Of a stretch of 64,000 nucleotides of DNA, positions 1-8,278 are shown piece after piece. The DNA lies in NCBI RefSeq assembly GCF_005222755.1, contig NZ_STGD01000001.1, forward strand, positions 434,001 to 498,000, written 5' to 3'. This DNA is from Roseomonas sp. HF4 (GTDB lineage Bacteria; Pseudomonadota; Alphaproteobacteria; Acetobacterales; Acetobacteraceae). A model generated the notes under the pieces. That model did not search any database and was not told where the DNA came from. It saw only the letters and a list, made by a program, of their open reading frames with translations. The position numbers and the translations under genes were made by a program. The number at the start of each line of letters is the position of its first letter. The first letter of the stretch is position 1.

Positions 1-90
1 GATCCAGTGGAACCATTTGGCCGTGCTGCCGTACTGGCCGTCCGGGTGGGCGGCGTCCTGGCCGGGAAGCGTGGCTGCGGGGGCGTCCAT
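1..90 (-). CDS. Cytochrome b561 family protein, N-terminal fragment
   Basis: Only the first 30 codons lie in the window, starting at an ATG complementary to 88-90 and running off the left edge. The peptide ends in YGSTAKWFHWI, which resembles the first helix of bacterial cytochrome b561 (usually R-Y-x-x-x-A-x-x-x-H-W), including the His that ligates heme in that family. Members are small four-helix inner-membrane cytochromes that pass electrons from quinol to periplasmic acceptors. The gene is divergent from the DUF429-like gene at 147. With so little sequence the exact subfamily cannot be told; other di-heme cytochrome b families share this start. Confidence 0.6.
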   Translation of the reverse strand, partial: MDAPAATLPGQDAAHPDGQYGSTAKWFHWI

Positions 91-146
91 CGTCGGTCTC
101 CGGCGGATCGGGTTGGTATCGTAACGCAGGCGGGGCGTCGGCGCAC

Positions 147-1076
147 GTGCGGATGATCGCGGCCCATGCCGACTGGAGCACGGATCCGCGCAAGCGCTGG
201 GTCTCGGTCGCGCGGCGCGGCGCCGGCGGCTGGCGGGCGGAGGCGCCGGCCCCGGTCGGCGACCCGGCGGCGCGCGTCGCGGCGCTGCTGGCCGAGGGCG
301 TGCCCGTGGCTGTCGGGCTCGACCTGCCGCTCGGCGTGCCGCGCGGCTTCGCGCAAGGGCGGCCGGAGGCAGGGTTCGTGCCCTTCCTGGCGGGGCTTGC
401 CGCCGCGCCCGGCTTCTTCGACGTGGCGGCGACGCTGGAGCAGGTCTCGCCCGCGCGGCCCTTCTACCCGGCGCGCGGCATCAAGGGCATGACGCGGGCG
501 GCGCATGCGGCGGCGCTCGGGCTCGGCGACGCGGCCGGGCTCACGCGGATGTGCGACCGCGCGACCGCCGAGCGCCCGGCCGGAGCGCCTGTGTTCTGGA
601 CGCTCGGCGCGAACCAGTCGGGCAAGGCGGCGATCGCGGCCTGGCGGGACTGGCTGGCGCCGGGGCTCGCCGCCGGGGCGCCCTATGCGCTCTGGCCCTT
701 CGCGGGCGGGCTGCACGGGCTGCTGGCGCCGGGCCGCGCCGTGCTGGCCGAGGTCTATCCCGCTGAGGCGCTGCGCCATTGCGGGCTCGTGCTGCGCGGG
801 TCGAAGCGGGTGCGGACGGACCGGGCGGCGTTGGCGGAACCGCTGCGGGACGCCATGGCGGCGCGGCGCGTCGCACCCTCGGCCGCGCTGCGCGCCATGG
901 TGGCCGACGGCTTCGGCGCCGATGCCGCCGGCGAGGACCGCTTCGACAGCGTGATCGGCCTGCTCGGGCTGGTCGGCGTGCTGGACGGGCTCAGGCCCGA
1001 CTTCGTGCCGCCGGACGATGCGGTGCGGCGGTGGGAGGGCTGGGTGCTGGGCCAGACCGCGCTGCCGCGGGCGTAA
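147..1076 (+). CDS. DUF429-like protein, possible RNase H-fold nuclease
   Basis: A 309-residue cytoplasmic protein without signal peptide or membrane segment. The N-terminus has an A-D-W-S motif followed by a variable stretch and then VAVGLDLPLGVP near residue 55, the pattern of DUF429-type proteins (predicted RNase H-like nucleases) in which an N-terminal Asp and a mid-strand Asp form part of the presumed active site. The track start is GTG at 147; an in-frame ATG at 153 is equally plausible. It is followed after 51 bases by a TPR protein gene on the same strand. The family assignment rests on motif resemblance only and no substrate is known. Confidence 0.5.
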   Translation: MRMIAAHADWSTDPRKRWVSVARRGAGGWRAEAPAPVGDPAARVAALLAEGVPVAVGLDLPLGVPRGFAQGRPEAGFVPFLAGLAAAPGFFDVAATLEQVSPARPFYPARGIKGMTRAAHAAALGLGDAAGLTRMCDRATAERPAGAPVFWTLGANQSGKAAIAAWRDWLAPGLAAGAPYALWPFAGGLHGLLAPGRAVLAEVYPAEALRHCGLVLRGSKRVRTDRAALAEPLRDAMAARRVAPSAALRAMVADGFGADAAGEDRFDSVIGLLGLVGVLDGLRPDFVPPDDAVRRWEGWVLGQTALPRA

Positions 1077-1127
1077 CGCGCACCGCCCGGCCGGCGAAAG
1101 GGGGAAGGAGATCGGCAGGAGAGCGCC

Positions 1128-2387
1128 ATGCAGCACGACCCCCGCGGCACCGCGATCACGACCCCGAGTGCCGTCGCGGCGCGGGAGCTGGAGGCCGCGG
1201 TGATCGCGCTGCTCGGCCAGAAGGCGGAAGGCGGGGCGCGGCTTGCCGCGGCGCTGGCCGCCGACCCGATGCTGGTCGCGGGCCACGCCATGGCGGGCTT
1301 CGCGCAGATGATGTCGGCGCGCCGGCCGATCATGGCGGAAGCACCCCGCAGCCTGGCCCGCGCGCGCGACGCGCTGGAAGCCCGTGGCGGCACGCCGCGG
1401 GAGCGGGCCCTGACGCAGGCGCTCGCCGCCTGGGCCGAGGGCGGCGACATGGAGCGCGCCGCGGCCGGACTCGAGGCGATCGCGCAGCAGGACCCGCGCG
1501 ACGCGCTGGCGCTTCGTCTCGCGCATGGCATCCGCTTCATGCTGGGCGACGCGCCGGCCATGCGCGCGGCGCTGGAAGCCGCGCTGCCGCGCTGGGACCC
1601 CGCGCTGCCGGGCCACGCCTACATGCAGGGCTGCCTCGCCTTCGCGCTGGAGGAGACGGGCGAGCCGGAGGCCGCCGAGACGCTCGGCCGCCGCGCCGTG
1701 GCCGCCGAGCCGGGCGACCTCTGGGGCGCCCATGCGGTGGCGCATGCGCTGGGCGCGCAGGGGCGGATGCGGGAGGGGCTGGCCTGGCTCCGCTGGCTCG
1801 AGCCGCATCTGGCCGGCGGCAGCAACTTCGTGCGCCACGTCCATTGGCACCGCGCGCTGTTCCACCTGGCGCTCGGGCAGGAGGACGCCGCGCTCGCGCT
1901 GCACGACGCCAAGGTCTGGGCGGAGCCGAGCGAGGATGTGCGCGACCTGATGAACGCGGCCTCGCTGCTCTGGCGGCTGGAGGCCGCGGGCGTCGCGGTG
2001 GGTGCCCGGCGCTGGCAGGGGCTGGCCGACATCGCGGAGGCGCGCGCGGCCGACCGCGCCTGGGCCTTCGCGGACCTGCACCATGTGCTCTGCCTTGCGG
2101 CCGCCGGGCGGCGGGAGGCGCTGGCGCGGATGCTGGCGGGCCTGGCGCGGCATGCGGGGTCGGAGGCCGACAGCCAGGCGCGCGTGCTGGCCGCGGTCGG
2201 GCTCGCCGCCGCGCGCGGCGTGGCGGCGGCGGTGGCGGGCGAGGCAGCGGAGGGCGCGCGGCTGCTCGACGCGGCCATCCCGCGCCTGCACGCGGCCGGC
2301 GGCAGCCACGCGCAGCGCGAGCTGTTCGTGGCGATGCGCGACCAGGCCGCCGAGCGGGCGCGTGCCGCGGGCCGGCAGCGGGGGTGA
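1128..2387 (+). CDS. TTC38-family tetratricopeptide repeat protein
   Basis: A 419-residue all-helical, alanine-rich protein. Degenerate TPR units occupy most of its length, and the segment HAVAHALGAQGRMREGLAWL (about residues 204-223), followed by HVHWHRALFHLALG, matches the TTC38 (tetratricopeptide repeat protein 38) family, which is shared by bacteria and animals and has no established biochemical role. An SD-like GGAGAG lies 7 bases before the ATG. The gene sits between the DUF429-like gene and a metallophosphoesterase gene on the same strand, so the three may be co-transcribed. TPR scaffolding of another protein is the likely mode of action; the partner is unknown. Confidence 0.75.
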   Translation: MQHDPRGTAITTPSAVAARELEAAVIALLGQKAEGGARLAAALAADPMLVAGHAMAGFAQMMSARRPIMAEAPRSLARARDALEARGGTPRERALTQALAAWAEGGDMERAAAGLEAIAQQDPRDALALRLAHGIRFMLGDAPAMRAALEAALPRWDPALPGHAYMQGCLAFALEETGEPEAAETLGRRAVAAEPGDLWGAHAVAHALGAQGRMREGLAWLRWLEPHLAGGSNFVRHVHWHRALFHLALGQEDAALALHDAKVWAEPSEDVRDLMNAASLLWRLEAAGVAVGARRWQGLADIAEARAADRAWAFADLHHVLCLAAAGRREALARMLAGLARHAGSEADSQARVLAAVGLAAARGVAAAVAGEAAEGARLLDAAIPRLHAAGGSHAQRELFVAMRDQAAERARAAGRQRG

Positions 2388-2439
2388 CGCGGCGGCGGCG
2401 ATGGGCGATGACATGCCCCGGTCATCGGGGGCAGGCACC

Positions 2440-3195
2440 ATGCGCATCGCGGTCATCACCGACATCCACGGCAATGCGGCGGCGCTGGAGGCGGTGCTGG
2501 ACGACATCGCGGCGCGCGGCGCCGACGCCACGCTCTGCCTGGGCGACATCGCATCCGGCGCCGGCTGGCCACGCGAGACGGTGGAGCGCCTGCAGGACGC
2601 GGCCATTCCCTGCATCAGAGGCAACCACGACCGCTGGATCAGCGAGCACGAGCCGGCGCGGATGGGCATGCAGGACCGCATCGCGCATGAAGGGCTGACG
2701 GGGCCGCAGCGCGGCTGGCTGATGGGCCTGCCGCTCACGCTCTCGCCCGCCCCCGGCGTGCTGGCGGTGCACGGCACGCCGGACTCCGACGTGCAGAACC
2801 TGATCGAGGAGGTGGTGGCCGAGCGGCTGCGCCCGGCGCCGATGGCCGTGCTGCGCGAAAGGCTCGGCGCGGCTGGCATGGCCGCGCGCGTCGTGCTCTG
2901 CGGGCACAGCCACCGCACGGGGATGGTGCAGGTGCCGGACGGGCCGCTGGTGGTGAACCCGGGCAGCCTCGGCCTGCCGGGCTTTCGTATCTCCCGCGAG
3001 CCCGCCCACCGGCAGGAGGCCGGCACGCCGCATGCACGCTACGCCATGGTGGATGTCGCGGGGGCGCGCGTGGCGGTCGAGCTGCTCGCGATCGGCTACG
3101 ATTGGGAGCGCGCGGCCCGCCGTGCGGAGGAGCACGGCTTCAACGCCGCCTGGCCGCACGTGATCCGCACGGGGCTGCTGCCGGAAAGCGCCTGA
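2440..3195 (+). CDS. Metallophosphoesterase family protein (YfcE/MJ0936-like)
   Basis: A 251-residue calcineurin-fold phosphoesterase. The metal-binding motifs occur in order: DIHGN (residues 8-12), GDIASG (about 36), GNHD (about 64) and GHSHR (about 155), followed by VVNPGSLGLP, typical of the small cytosolic YfcE/MJ0936-type phosphodiesterases that use two Mn or Ni ions. The start was set at the ATG at 2440 because the beta strand MRIAVITDIHGN is the usual beginning of the family. In-frame ATGs at 2401 and 2413 would add a short unconserved extension. The substrate cannot be told from sequence. Confidence 0.85.
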   Translation: MRIAVITDIHGNAAALEAVLDDIAARGADATLCLGDIASGAGWPRETVERLQDAAIPCIRGNHDRWISEHEPARMGMQDRIAHEGLTGPQRGWLMGLPLTLSPAPGVLAVHGTPDSDVQNLIEEVVAERLRPAPMAVLRERLGAAGMAARVVLCGHSHRTGMVQVPDGPLVVNPGSLGLPGFRISREPAHRQEAGTPHARYAMVDVAGARVAVELLAIGYDWERAARRAEEHGFNAAWPHVIRTGLLPESA

Positions 3196-3205
3196 GGCGG
3201 GTCGC

Positions 3206-3349
3206 TCAGCGCCGCTCGATCCTGACGCCGCTGCCGGTGATGGAGATGTCGACGCCGTCCTGACGGCGGTCCTGCATCAGCCAGATGCCGCCGCCGATCG
3301 CCGCTGCGACGACGAGCCCGGCCAGGAACCAGACGAGGTTCGGTTTCAT
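3206..3349 (-). CDS. Small single-span membrane protein, 47 aa
   Basis: A 47-codon frame with an ATG complementary to 3347-3349 and a TGA at 3206. The product starts MKPN, then has one hydrophobic segment (about residues 5-24, rich in V, A, G, W and L), then a basic and polar tail with an M-Q-D-R-R turn and ending R-I-E-R-R. It looks like an inner-membrane peptide with a small soluble C-terminal part. It fills the gap between the end of the metallophosphoesterase gene and the dehydrogenase at 3375, on the strand of the latter. No family is recognised. The clean hydropathy pattern and tight packing are the only support that it is real. Confidence 0.5.
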   Translation of the reverse strand: MKPNLVWFLAGLVVAAAIGGGIWLMQDRRQDGVDISITGSGVRIERR

Positions 3350-3374
3350 CGCATGCTTCCTTGCGTCGCGCCGG

Positions 3375-4367
3375 TCACGGCACGGCCGGGCGATGGAGCC
3401 CCGGCGCCGCCGCCGCCAGCGTGGCCAGCCGGGCGCACAGCTCGAAGGTCGGCATCGCCACGCCCTTCTCCGCCGCCATCTGCAGCGGCACCGTGAACAG
3501 CGCGTCGACCTCCATCGCCCGCCCCAGTTCCAGGTCCTGCAGGATGGACGGCTTGTGCGCGATCATCCCCGACCGCCGGATGCGCTGCTCGGCCGAGGTC
3601 GCGAGGTCGTGCCCGTAGGCCAGCGCCAGCGCAGCACCTTCCTCGGCGATGCGCACGCCGGCGGCGAAGACCGCGGGGTCGGCGAAGCTCGTCATCATGT
3701 CCTGGCGCGACAGCAGGCAGAGCGGCCCGCTGGTCAGGTTGCCCATCAGCTTGCCCCAGACGCGGTGGCGGATGTCGGACACCACCGGCGTCGGCATGCC
3801 GCCCGCCTGCATGGGGTCCGCGATCATGCGCGCGCGGTCGCTGATCGTGCCGTCCGGCTCGCCGAGGAACAGCCGCAGGTCGGCATGTTCCGACGAGACG
3901 ACACCGGGCTCGACCACCGCGCTCGCGGAATAGATCACGCCGCCCAGCGTGCGCGCGATGCCGACATGGCGCTCGATCTCCCCGCCCGGGTCGAGCAACG
4001 TCAGGCGCCGCCCTTCCATCTCCCCGCCATGGCGGAGGAAGTACCACCAGGGGATGCCGTTGGTGACGAAGGCGACCGGCGTGTCGGCGCCCAGCAGCGG
4101 CGCGATGGCGCGCGCGGCGGCGGGCAGCGCCGGCACCTTGGTCGTGACCAGCACGGCATCCACGGGGCCGATCGCGGCCGGGTCGGATTCCGCCTGCACG
4201 CGGACGTTCTTCACGCCGTCATGGGCGCGCAGCGTGATGCCCTTCGCGCGCACCGCCTCCAGGTGCGGGCCGCGCGCGACGATCGAGACTTCCGCGCCGC
4301 CGAGCGCGAGCCGGGTCGCGAGGTGGCTGCCGATGGCGCCGGCGCCGAAAACGCAGATGCGCGTCAC
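3375..4367 (-). CDS. Ketopantoate reductase family (PanE/ApbA) dehydrogenase
   Basis: A 330-residue NAD(P)-binding oxidoreductase. It opens with FGAGAIGSHLATRLALGG (about residues 6-23), the dinucleotide-binding Rossmann loop, and continues with VTTKVPAL (K about residue 80), the conserved Lys region of ketopantoate reductases, and a C-terminal helical domain containing VWGKLMGNLTSGPLCLL, the usual N-x-x-x-x-P-L substrate-side segment. The GTG start at 4367 overlaps the stop of the creatininase gene by four bases (GTGA), so translation is probably coupled. Many Bug- and TTT-linked catabolic clusters carry PanE paralogues that act on other 2-oxo acids, so pantothenate synthesis should not be assumed. 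Confidence 0.85.
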   Translation of the reverse strand: MTRICVFGAGAIGSHLATRLALGGAEVSIVARGPHLEAVRAKGITLRAHDGVKNVRVQAESDPAAIGPVDAVLVTTKVPALPAAARAIAPLLGADTPVAFVTNGIPWWYFLRHGGEMEGRRLTLLDPGGEIERHVGIARTLGGVIYSASAVVEPGVVSSEHADLRLFLGEPDGTISDRARMIADPMQAGGMPTPVVSDIRHRVWGKLMGNLTSGPLCLLSRQDMMTSFADPAVFAAGVRIAEEGAALALAYGHDLATSAEQRIRRSGMIAHKPSILQDLELGRAMEVDALFTVPLQMAAEKGVAMPTFELCARLATLAAAAPGLHRPAVP

Positions 4368-5152
4368 GGCGCATGGTCCCGGAGCTGCGCGCACATCGCC
4401 GCACCCGCCGCGATCAGCCGTTCCGCGATGGCCGCGCCATGCGCGGCGTTCGCCCCGCGCGGGTCGGGCGCAGCGACGCCGCCGGGCGCCACCTCCTCCA
4501 CCCACATCGGCACGGCGAAGTCCACGCCATGCGCGCGAATGGCGCCGAAGCCCGTCGGCGGGGTGCCGAGATAGGGGCCGGTCGCGTGCTTTTCCCGCGC
4601 GCGGTCGGGGCGGCAGAGATCTGGACGGAGATACATCGTGACCGACGCGACGGGATCCCCGCCGTGGCCGAAGGAGGTCGCCGCGCCGCCGAGCTCCCCA
4701 TGCAGCCGCCCGGCCTCCCGCCACAGGTGCAGCGAGGGCACGATGACGCCGTGGCGGTGGCGGATGGCGCGCGCCGCGGCCTCGGCCGGCGCGATGGTGC
4801 CGGCGTGGCCGTTCACCACCATGATCCGGCGCGTGCCGATGCGGATGAAGGCCTCGGCCATCTCCTCGATCACCGCGGTCAGCGTCGGCACGCTGAGCGT
4901 GATGCCGCCGGCGACGCCGGCGAAGAAATCCTCGCCGCCGAAGGGGATGGCGGGCGCCACCAGCGCATCGGCACCTGCCAGGCGGGCAGCGGCGGCGATG
5001 CGCGCGGCGATCTCCTCGGCGACCACATAGTCGCCCATCGGCAGCGCGGGGCCGTGGGTTTCCAGACTGCCCATGGGCAGCAGCGCGACGGCGCCGGCGG
5101 CCAGGCGGTCGGCGACCTCGGGGGCGGTGAGTTCGGCGATGCGGTCGGTCAT
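4364..5152 (-). CDS. Creatininase family protein (creatinine amidohydrolase-like)
   Basis: A 262-residue member of the creatininase/MftE amidase family, which are Zn or Mn hydrolases of cyclic amides and related bonds. Metal and active-site motifs are visible: PMGSLETHGPALPMGDY (residues 29-45, with the conserved E-x-H and D), VNGHAGT near 115 and a later SFGHGGDPVAS segment. The start is the ATG complementary to 5150-5152; a frame extension to 5218 would read into the intergenic repeat and was rejected. It is coupled by GTGA to the PanE-like gene. Together with the M20 amidohydrolase upstream it suggests use of an amide compound, but the real substrate is unknown. Confidence 0.85.
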   Translation of the reverse strand: MTDRIAELTAPEVADRLAAGAVALLPMGSLETHGPALPMGDYVVAEEIAARIAAAARLAGADALVAPAIPFGGEDFFAGVAGGITLSVPTLTAVIEEMAEAFIRIGTRRIMVVNGHAGTIAPAEAAARAIRHRHGVIVPSLHLWREAGRLHGELGGAATSFGHGGDPVASVTMYLRPDLCRPDRAREKHATGPYLGTPPTGFGAIRAHGVDFAVPMWVEEVAPGGVAAPDPRGANAAHGAAIAERLIAAGAAMCAQLRDHAP

Positions 5153-5170
5153 GGCAACTCCGGAAAGGAA

Positions 5171-5303
5171 AGGTCGGGGGAGGAGAACCTCCCCCAAGCC
5201 CCCTCCCTTCTTTGGCACTTGGCGCTGACCGCGGAAGGTCGGGCACCAGGTGACAAAGAAGGTTGTGGGGGGTCCGGGGGGAGAAGTTCCCTTCTCCCCC
5301 CGG
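5171..5303 (-). repeat. Three-hairpin intergenic repeat, copy 1
   Basis: One of five related elements in the window, here in the inverted orientation. It carries a hairpin at 5176-5195 (GGGGGAGG, loop AGAA, CCTCCCCC), a degenerate central inverted repeat around 5212-5260 containing CACTTGGCGC, and a hairpin at about 5275-5301 (GGGGGGAGAAG, loop TTCC, CTTCTCCCCCC). Unlike the other copies it lies between two genes on the same strand, downstream of the M20 amidohydrolase and upstream of the creatininase, where it could terminate or attenuate read-through. Confidence 0.85.
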
Positions 5304-5308
5304 TCTCG

Positions 5309-6484
5309 TCAGGACAGGATCTCGACGGCAGCCCGCGACAGCGCCTCCACGCCGAGCGCGATGCATCGCTCGTCGGGCTGGTAGAAGGCGTTGTGCAGCC
5401 GGTCGTCGCGCCCCGGCGCGCCGGAGCCGATGCGCAGTTGGAAGGCCGGCGCGCGCGCGGCGAACTCGGCGAAATCCTCGGCGCCCATGGAAGGCTCCCC
5501 CTCCTCCGGCGCTGCGCCCATCTGCAGCGTCACGGCGGCGAGCACAGGCTCCAGCACGCGGTCGTCGTTGACCAGCGGCGGCACCTTGCGCGCATAGGTC
5601 ATCTCGCAGCGCACGCGCATCGTCGTCTCGAGCCCGGTGGCAAGGCGCTTCAGCGCGGCTTCCGCCGTGTCGCGCGCATCGGCGTGCAGCGTGCGCACCG
5701 TGCCCTTCAGGTGCACGCGCTCGGGGATGATGTTGTAGGTCGTGCCGCCCTGGACCATGCCGACCGTGACGACCGCCGGGTGCAGCGGCCGGATCTCCCG
5801 GCTCACCACGGTCTGCGCCTGGGCGATGAAATGCGCCGCGGCCACGATGGGGTCGACCGCCGCGTAGGGGTGCGCCGCATGGCCCGACTTGCCCTGCACC
5901 ACCAGGTCGAAGCGGTCCGACGCGGCGAGGCAGGCGCCGCGGACATAGCCGAAGGTGCCGACCGGCATGTCCGGGTGGTTGTGGAAGCCGAGCGCCATGT
6001 CGACGCCATCCGCGGCGCCGTCGGCGATCATGGCGGCGGCGCCTTCCAGCACTTCCTCGGCCGGCTGGAACAGGAGGCGGACGGTGCCCGCGATCTGCGG
6101 CGCCATCTGCTGCAGCACGGCGGCGACGCCGAGCAGCGTCGCGGTGTGGATGTCGTGGCCGCAGGCATGCATCTGGCCGTCGATCGTGCTCGCGAAGTCG
6201 ACAGCTGATTCTTCATGGATCGGCAGCGCGTCCATGTCCGCGCGGATGGCGAGCGTCGGGCCCGGCCGCCCGCCCTTGATCTCGCCCACCACCCCCGTGA
6301 CGCCCACGCCCGTGCGGTGCGGGATGCCGAGCCGCGCGAGCTCGGCCGCGACGATCCCGGCCGTGCGCGTTTCCTGGAAGGCGAGTTCGGGCACGCGGTG
6401 GATGTCGCGGCGCAGTTCGACCAGCCGAGGCCCGATGGCGGCGGCGGCGTCGCGGATCGCGCGCTCGGGATCGTTCGGCAGCAT
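5309..6484 (-). CDS. M20 family amidohydrolase (hippurate hydrolase/IAA-amino acid hydrolase type)
   Basis: A 391-residue di-zinc amidohydrolase of the M20D type that removes acyl groups from N-acyl amino acids. Visible motifs are IRADMDALPI (about residues 77-86), MHACGHDIHTA (about 108-118, metal-binding Cys and His), QPAEE (about 143-147, catalytic Glu) and SMGAEDFAEFA near the C-terminus, with an intervening dimerisation domain starting around FDLVVQGKSGHAAHP. The ATG at 6484 gives the family's usual length. It is divergent from tctC with a 147-base gap, so shared control of uptake and hydrolysis is plausible. No signal peptide is seen and the enzyme should be cytoplasmic. Confidence 0.9.
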   Translation of the reverse strand: MLPNDPERAIRDAAAAIGPRLVELRRDIHRVPELAFQETRTAGIVAAELARLGIPHRTGVGVTGVVGEIKGGRPGPTLAIRADMDALPIHEESAVDFASTIDGQMHACGHDIHTATLLGVAAVLQQMAPQIAGTVRLLFQPAEEVLEGAAAMIADGAADGVDMALGFHNHPDMPVGTFGYVRGACLAASDRFDLVVQGKSGHAAHPYAAVDPIVAAAHFIAQAQTVVSREIRPLHPAVVTVGMVQGGTTYNIIPERVHLKGTVRTLHADARDTAEAALKRLATGLETTMRVRCEMTYARKVPPLVNDDRVLEPVLAAVTLQMGAAPEEGEPSMGAEDFAEFAARAPAFQLRIGSGAPGRDDRLHNAFYQPDERCIALGVEALSRAAVEILS

Positions 6485-6631
6485 GGGCGGATCCTGGTGC
6501 AGTGGCGGTGCCGCGAGCATAGGTCGGGGGCGACCGGTTACAAGACGTGCCGCCCCGATAAGGCCGCCCTGGCCGCTTGCGGCCCCTCGGACTGCATGCG
6601 ATAGGCAGCACGGGAGTTCGGGGGAGGCAGG

Positions 6632-7609
6632 ATGACCTGGAAACTTGGTCGACGCTGGCTGCTGGCCGCGGCTGTGCCGGCCGTTGCGGCAGCGCGTGGC
6701 GCATCGGCGCAGTCCTGGCCTGCGCAGAACATCAGGCTTGTCGTGCCCTTCGCGCCCGGCGGCACCACCGACATCGTCGCGCGCCTGCTCGGCGCCGGGC
6801 TCCAGGAACGCCTCGGCGTTTCGGTCGTGGTCGAGAACCGCGCCGGCGCCGGCGCCACGGTCGGCAGCGAGACGGTCGCGCGCGCGGCGCCCGACGGGTA
6901 CACGCTGGTCGTCTCGAACATCGCGAGCCACGGCATCAGCCCGCATGTCTACCGCAACCGCATGCGCTACGACGCGGTGACCGACTTCACGCACATCGCG
7001 CTGGTCGTGACCAACCCGACCGTCTGGGTGGCCAACCCAAATTCCGGCATCCGCACGCTGGCCGATGCGGTCGCGCGGGCGCGGAGCGCGCAGGGCCTCG
7101 ACGTCGCGACCTCGGGCGCTGGCTCGTCGAACCACCTGATGGTGGTGCGCATGGGGCAGCTGATCGGCAAGGAGCTGAACCACATTCCCTTCCGCGGCGC
7201 GGGGCCAGCCATGCAGGCGGTGATCGCGGGCCAGGTGCCGATGATGTCGGACAGCCTGCCGTCCGCCAGCTCGCATATCCGGCAGGGCTCGGTGGTGGCG
7301 GTGGCGATGGCGTCCGCCCAGCGGCACAGCGCCTTCCCCGACGTGCCCACCTTCCGCGAGCAGGGCTACGACCTCGCCAGCGATTCCTGGTTCGGGCTCT
7401 CGGCGCCGGCCGGCTTGCCTGCGCCGATCGTCGAGCGGCTGAACCGCGAGACGCGCGCCTTCCTCTCGACCGAGGCGGTGCGCGCGAGGTTCGCGGAACT
7501 CGGCGGCACGCCGGGCGACATGACGGCCGCGGATTACGCGGAATTCGTAAAGCAGGAGGTGGCGAAGTGGGCGCCCCTCGTGCAGGCTTCTGGCGCATCG
7601 GCGGATTGA
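6632..7609 (+). CDS. tctC: Tripartite tricarboxylate transporter substrate-binding protein
   Basis: A 325-residue periplasmic binding protein of the Bug/TctC family. The N-terminus has a basic R-R-W-L-L start, a hydrophobic alanine-rich core and an ASAQ cleavage site near residue 26. The mature part begins with the hallmark NIRLVVPFAPGGTTDIVAR and later VVVENRAGAGATVGSETVARAAPDG, typical of these proteins, which bind carboxylates such as citrate or aromatic acids. A strong SD (GGGGGAGG) precedes the ATG. It heads a complete tctC-tctB-tctA operon, so unlike most Bug proteins it has an obvious cognate permease. The ligand cannot be predicted. Confidence 0.92.
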   Translation: MTWKLGRRWLLAAAVPAVAAARGASAQSWPAQNIRLVVPFAPGGTTDIVARLLGAGLQERLGVSVVVENRAGAGATVGSETVARAAPDGYTLVVSNIASHGISPHVYRNRMRYDAVTDFTHIALVVTNPTVWVANPNSGIRTLADAVARARSAQGLDVATSGAGSSNHLMVVRMGQLIGKELNHIPFRGAGPAMQAVIAGQVPMMSDSLPSASSHIRQGSVVAVAMASAQRHSAFPDVPTFREQGYDLASDSWFGLSAPAGLPAPIVERLNRETRAFLSTEAVRARFAELGGTPGDMTAADYAEFVKQEVAKWAPLVQASGASAD

Positions 7610-7662
7610 CGCAGGGCGACGCGGCTTGGCGGCGCCGATATCTCAGGGGTGGATGAACGAGC

Positions 7663-8259
7663 ATGAAACTGAACGCCAAGGACCTGATCTCGGCGGGTCT
7701 GCTGATGTCATTCGCGGCGGTCGCGCTGTGGCTGAACCTCGACCATACGCTCGGCTCGGCCCGGCGCATGGGCCCGGGCTACATGCCCATGCTCGCCTTC
7801 TGGATCCTGATGGGGCTCGGGGGCATCACGCTCGTGCTCGGCCTGTTCAATGGCCCCGACCCGATCGAGACCTGGACGCCGTCCGAGGTCTGGTTCCTGA
7901 TCGGCGGCGCAGCAGCGGGCACCGTGGCCGGGCTGGCGGCGGCGAGGATGCCGGGCTTCGCATCGGTCGGCTGGAACCCGCTCGGGATCGGCCTCTTTGT
8001 CGGCTGCATGGTGGCCAGCATCGTCCCGTCGTGGCGGCCGCTGTTCCTGGTCAGTGGGGCCTTCACGCTGTTCGGCATCGTGCTGGAGCCGCTCGGGCTG
8101 ATGGTCGCGATCAGCATCTCGGTGATCCTCTCGTCCTTCGCGGACAAGACGCACACGCCGCTCGGCGTCGCGGGCCTGGTCGTGTTCCTCTGCGTGCTGT
8201 GCTGGGCGGTCTTCATCTACGAGCTCGACATCCGCGTGCCGGTCTGGCCGCAGTTCTGA
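7663..8259 (+). CDS. tctB: Tripartite tricarboxylate transporter small membrane subunit
   Basis: A 198-residue integral membrane protein with about four hydrophobic segments (around residues 10-28, 42-62, 83-100 and a C-terminal block at about 115-190). The MGPGYMPMLAFWILMGLG segment near residues 37-54 is characteristic of TctB proteins. It is the poorly conserved small subunit that sits with TctA in the inner membrane and makes the sodium-dependent permease fed by TctC. It lies 53 bases after tctC and 19 bases before tctA on the same strand, with a weak SD. Confidence 0.9.
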   Translation: MKLNAKDLISAGLLMSFAAVALWLNLDHTLGSARRMGPGYMPMLAFWILMGLGGITLVLGLFNGPDPIETWTPSEVWFLIGGAAAGTVAGLAAARMPGFASVGWNPLGIGLFVGCMVASIVPSWRPLFLVSGAFTLFGIVLEPLGLMVAISISVILSSFADKTHTPLGVAGLVVFLCVLCWAVFIYELDIRVPVWPQF

Positions 8260-8278
8260 AGGCAGGGAACGGACCGTC